Below are positions 63,739-64,000 of a DNA stretch of 64,000 bases, in pieces. Every line of letters starts with the position of its first letter. Position 1 is the stretch's first letter. The notes under the pieces are model-generated. The model saw nothing but the letters and a program-made list of their open reading frames with translations, was not told the origin of the DNA and made no database searches. Origin of the DNA: Methanomethylovorans hollandica DSM 15978 (GTDB lineage Archaea; Halobacteriota; Methanosarcinia; Methanosarcinales; Methanosarcinaceae); NCBI RefSeq assembly GCF_000328665.1, contig NC_019977.1:1666011-1730010 (forward strand), in the 5' to 3' direction. Position numbers and translations under genes: made by a program.

Positions 63739-64000
63739 TTATGTTATCCTCCTTACATTTCTTGCATTTTCCATAAAAGTTAGTGTTCACTGAATCGATA
63801 CTGAATCCTTCTATACCGCCAGCTATCTTCATTGAATAATCGAACAATTCTTCTGACTCAAAATCTTCTATCTTCCCACAATCCCGACATATTAGGTGAT
63901 GGTGCGGTACGAAATTAGCTTCAAACCTTGTTACCCCTTTTACGTTCACCTCCTCAAGCAATCCTCTCTCAGAAAGGAATTTGAGATTCTTGTAGACTGT
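63731..64000 (-). CDS. Fur/PerR-family metalloregulator, N-terminus cut by window edge
   Basis: Visible C-terminal 89 residues start TVYKNLKFLSERGLLEE (end of the wHTH) followed by the metal domain: FVPHHHLICRDCGKI (HHH, CxxC) and FYGKCKKCKEDN (CxxC structural zinc). Layout and company of peroxiredoxin and catalase indicate a PerR-like peroxide sensor. The stop overlaps the Prx start by 8 nt, so it is co-translated with its target. The N-terminus lies beyond 64000. Confidence 0.9.
   Translation of the reverse strand, partial: TVYKNLKFLSERGLLEEVNVKGVTRFEANFVPHHHLICRDCGKIEDFESEELFDYSMKIAGGIEGFSIDSVNTNFYGKCKKCKEDNING

Overview
The window is chromosomal DNA of a methanogenic archaeon, most likely a member of the Methanosarcinales (Methanolobus, Methanomethylovorans or Methanosarcina-like). 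This is inferred from a methanofuran biosynthesis gene (mfnB) with a divergent HisA-like partner, methanogenesis marker protein 14, an iron-sulfur flavoprotein with the cysteine spacing of Methanosarcina Isf, a thermosome, an archaeal membrane LonB protease, diphthine synthase, HerA, an ATP-dependent DNA ligase, several archaeal DUFs, and tRNAs of archaeal form. The genus is a guess.

Layout. 1-14 kb: C-terminally cut htpX, exported and lipoprotein genes of unknown role, a membrane-anchored winged-helix sensor, an ACT-hom-lig operon, a cupredoxin-fold lipoprotein that has lost its copper ligands, an MFS exporter, and a lonB-tldD-tldE operon. 14-24 kb: three tRNAs (Val, Phe, Gly), rubrerythrin, ArsC, a herA-DUF357-UPF0212-pfkB operon, dphB, thermosome, DUF2119 and an S4/FtsJ methyltransferase. 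24-38 kb: a BASS transporter, HAD phosphatase, Old Yellow Enzyme, a divergent isf/HxlR regulator pair, flavodoxin, a radical SAM protein, a CopA/CopZ copper-export group, an Mrr nuclease fused to two PH-like repeats, thioredoxin and marker protein 14. 38-47 kb: PolX, DUF166, a P2-type cation ATPase with altered ion-site residues, a 42-residue zinc ribbon, thymidylate kinase, the HisA-like/MfnB divergent pair and a sugar-nucleotide epimerase.

48-59 kb is the main accessory block. It is an apparently co-directional surface-glycan operon, visibly richer in A+T: a glycosyltransferase whose first GT2 domain looks catalytically dead, three genes carrying four polysaccharide-deacetylase-like (CE4) domains, a SAM methyltransferase, a DUF354 protein, UDP-GlcNAc 2-epimerase and a GT4 glycosyltransferase, followed by a hexapeptide acetyltransferase on the other strand. 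It probably builds and trims an N-acetylhexosamine-containing glycan; the enrichment in unusual CE4 domains is the best candidate here for an undescribed system.

59-64 kb: a CamH-type gamma carbonic anhydrase homologue, a winged-helix regulator with a complete TnpB (IS200/IS605, IS1341-type) element lodged about 45 bp upstream of its start codon, then an oxidative-stress group of catalase, peroxiredoxin and a Fur/PerR regulator cut by the right edge. Regulatory DNA is unusually legible: several perfect palindromes, a triplicated Shine-Dalgarno-like leader, hairpin terminators and a Shine-Dalgarno-positioned ATT start.
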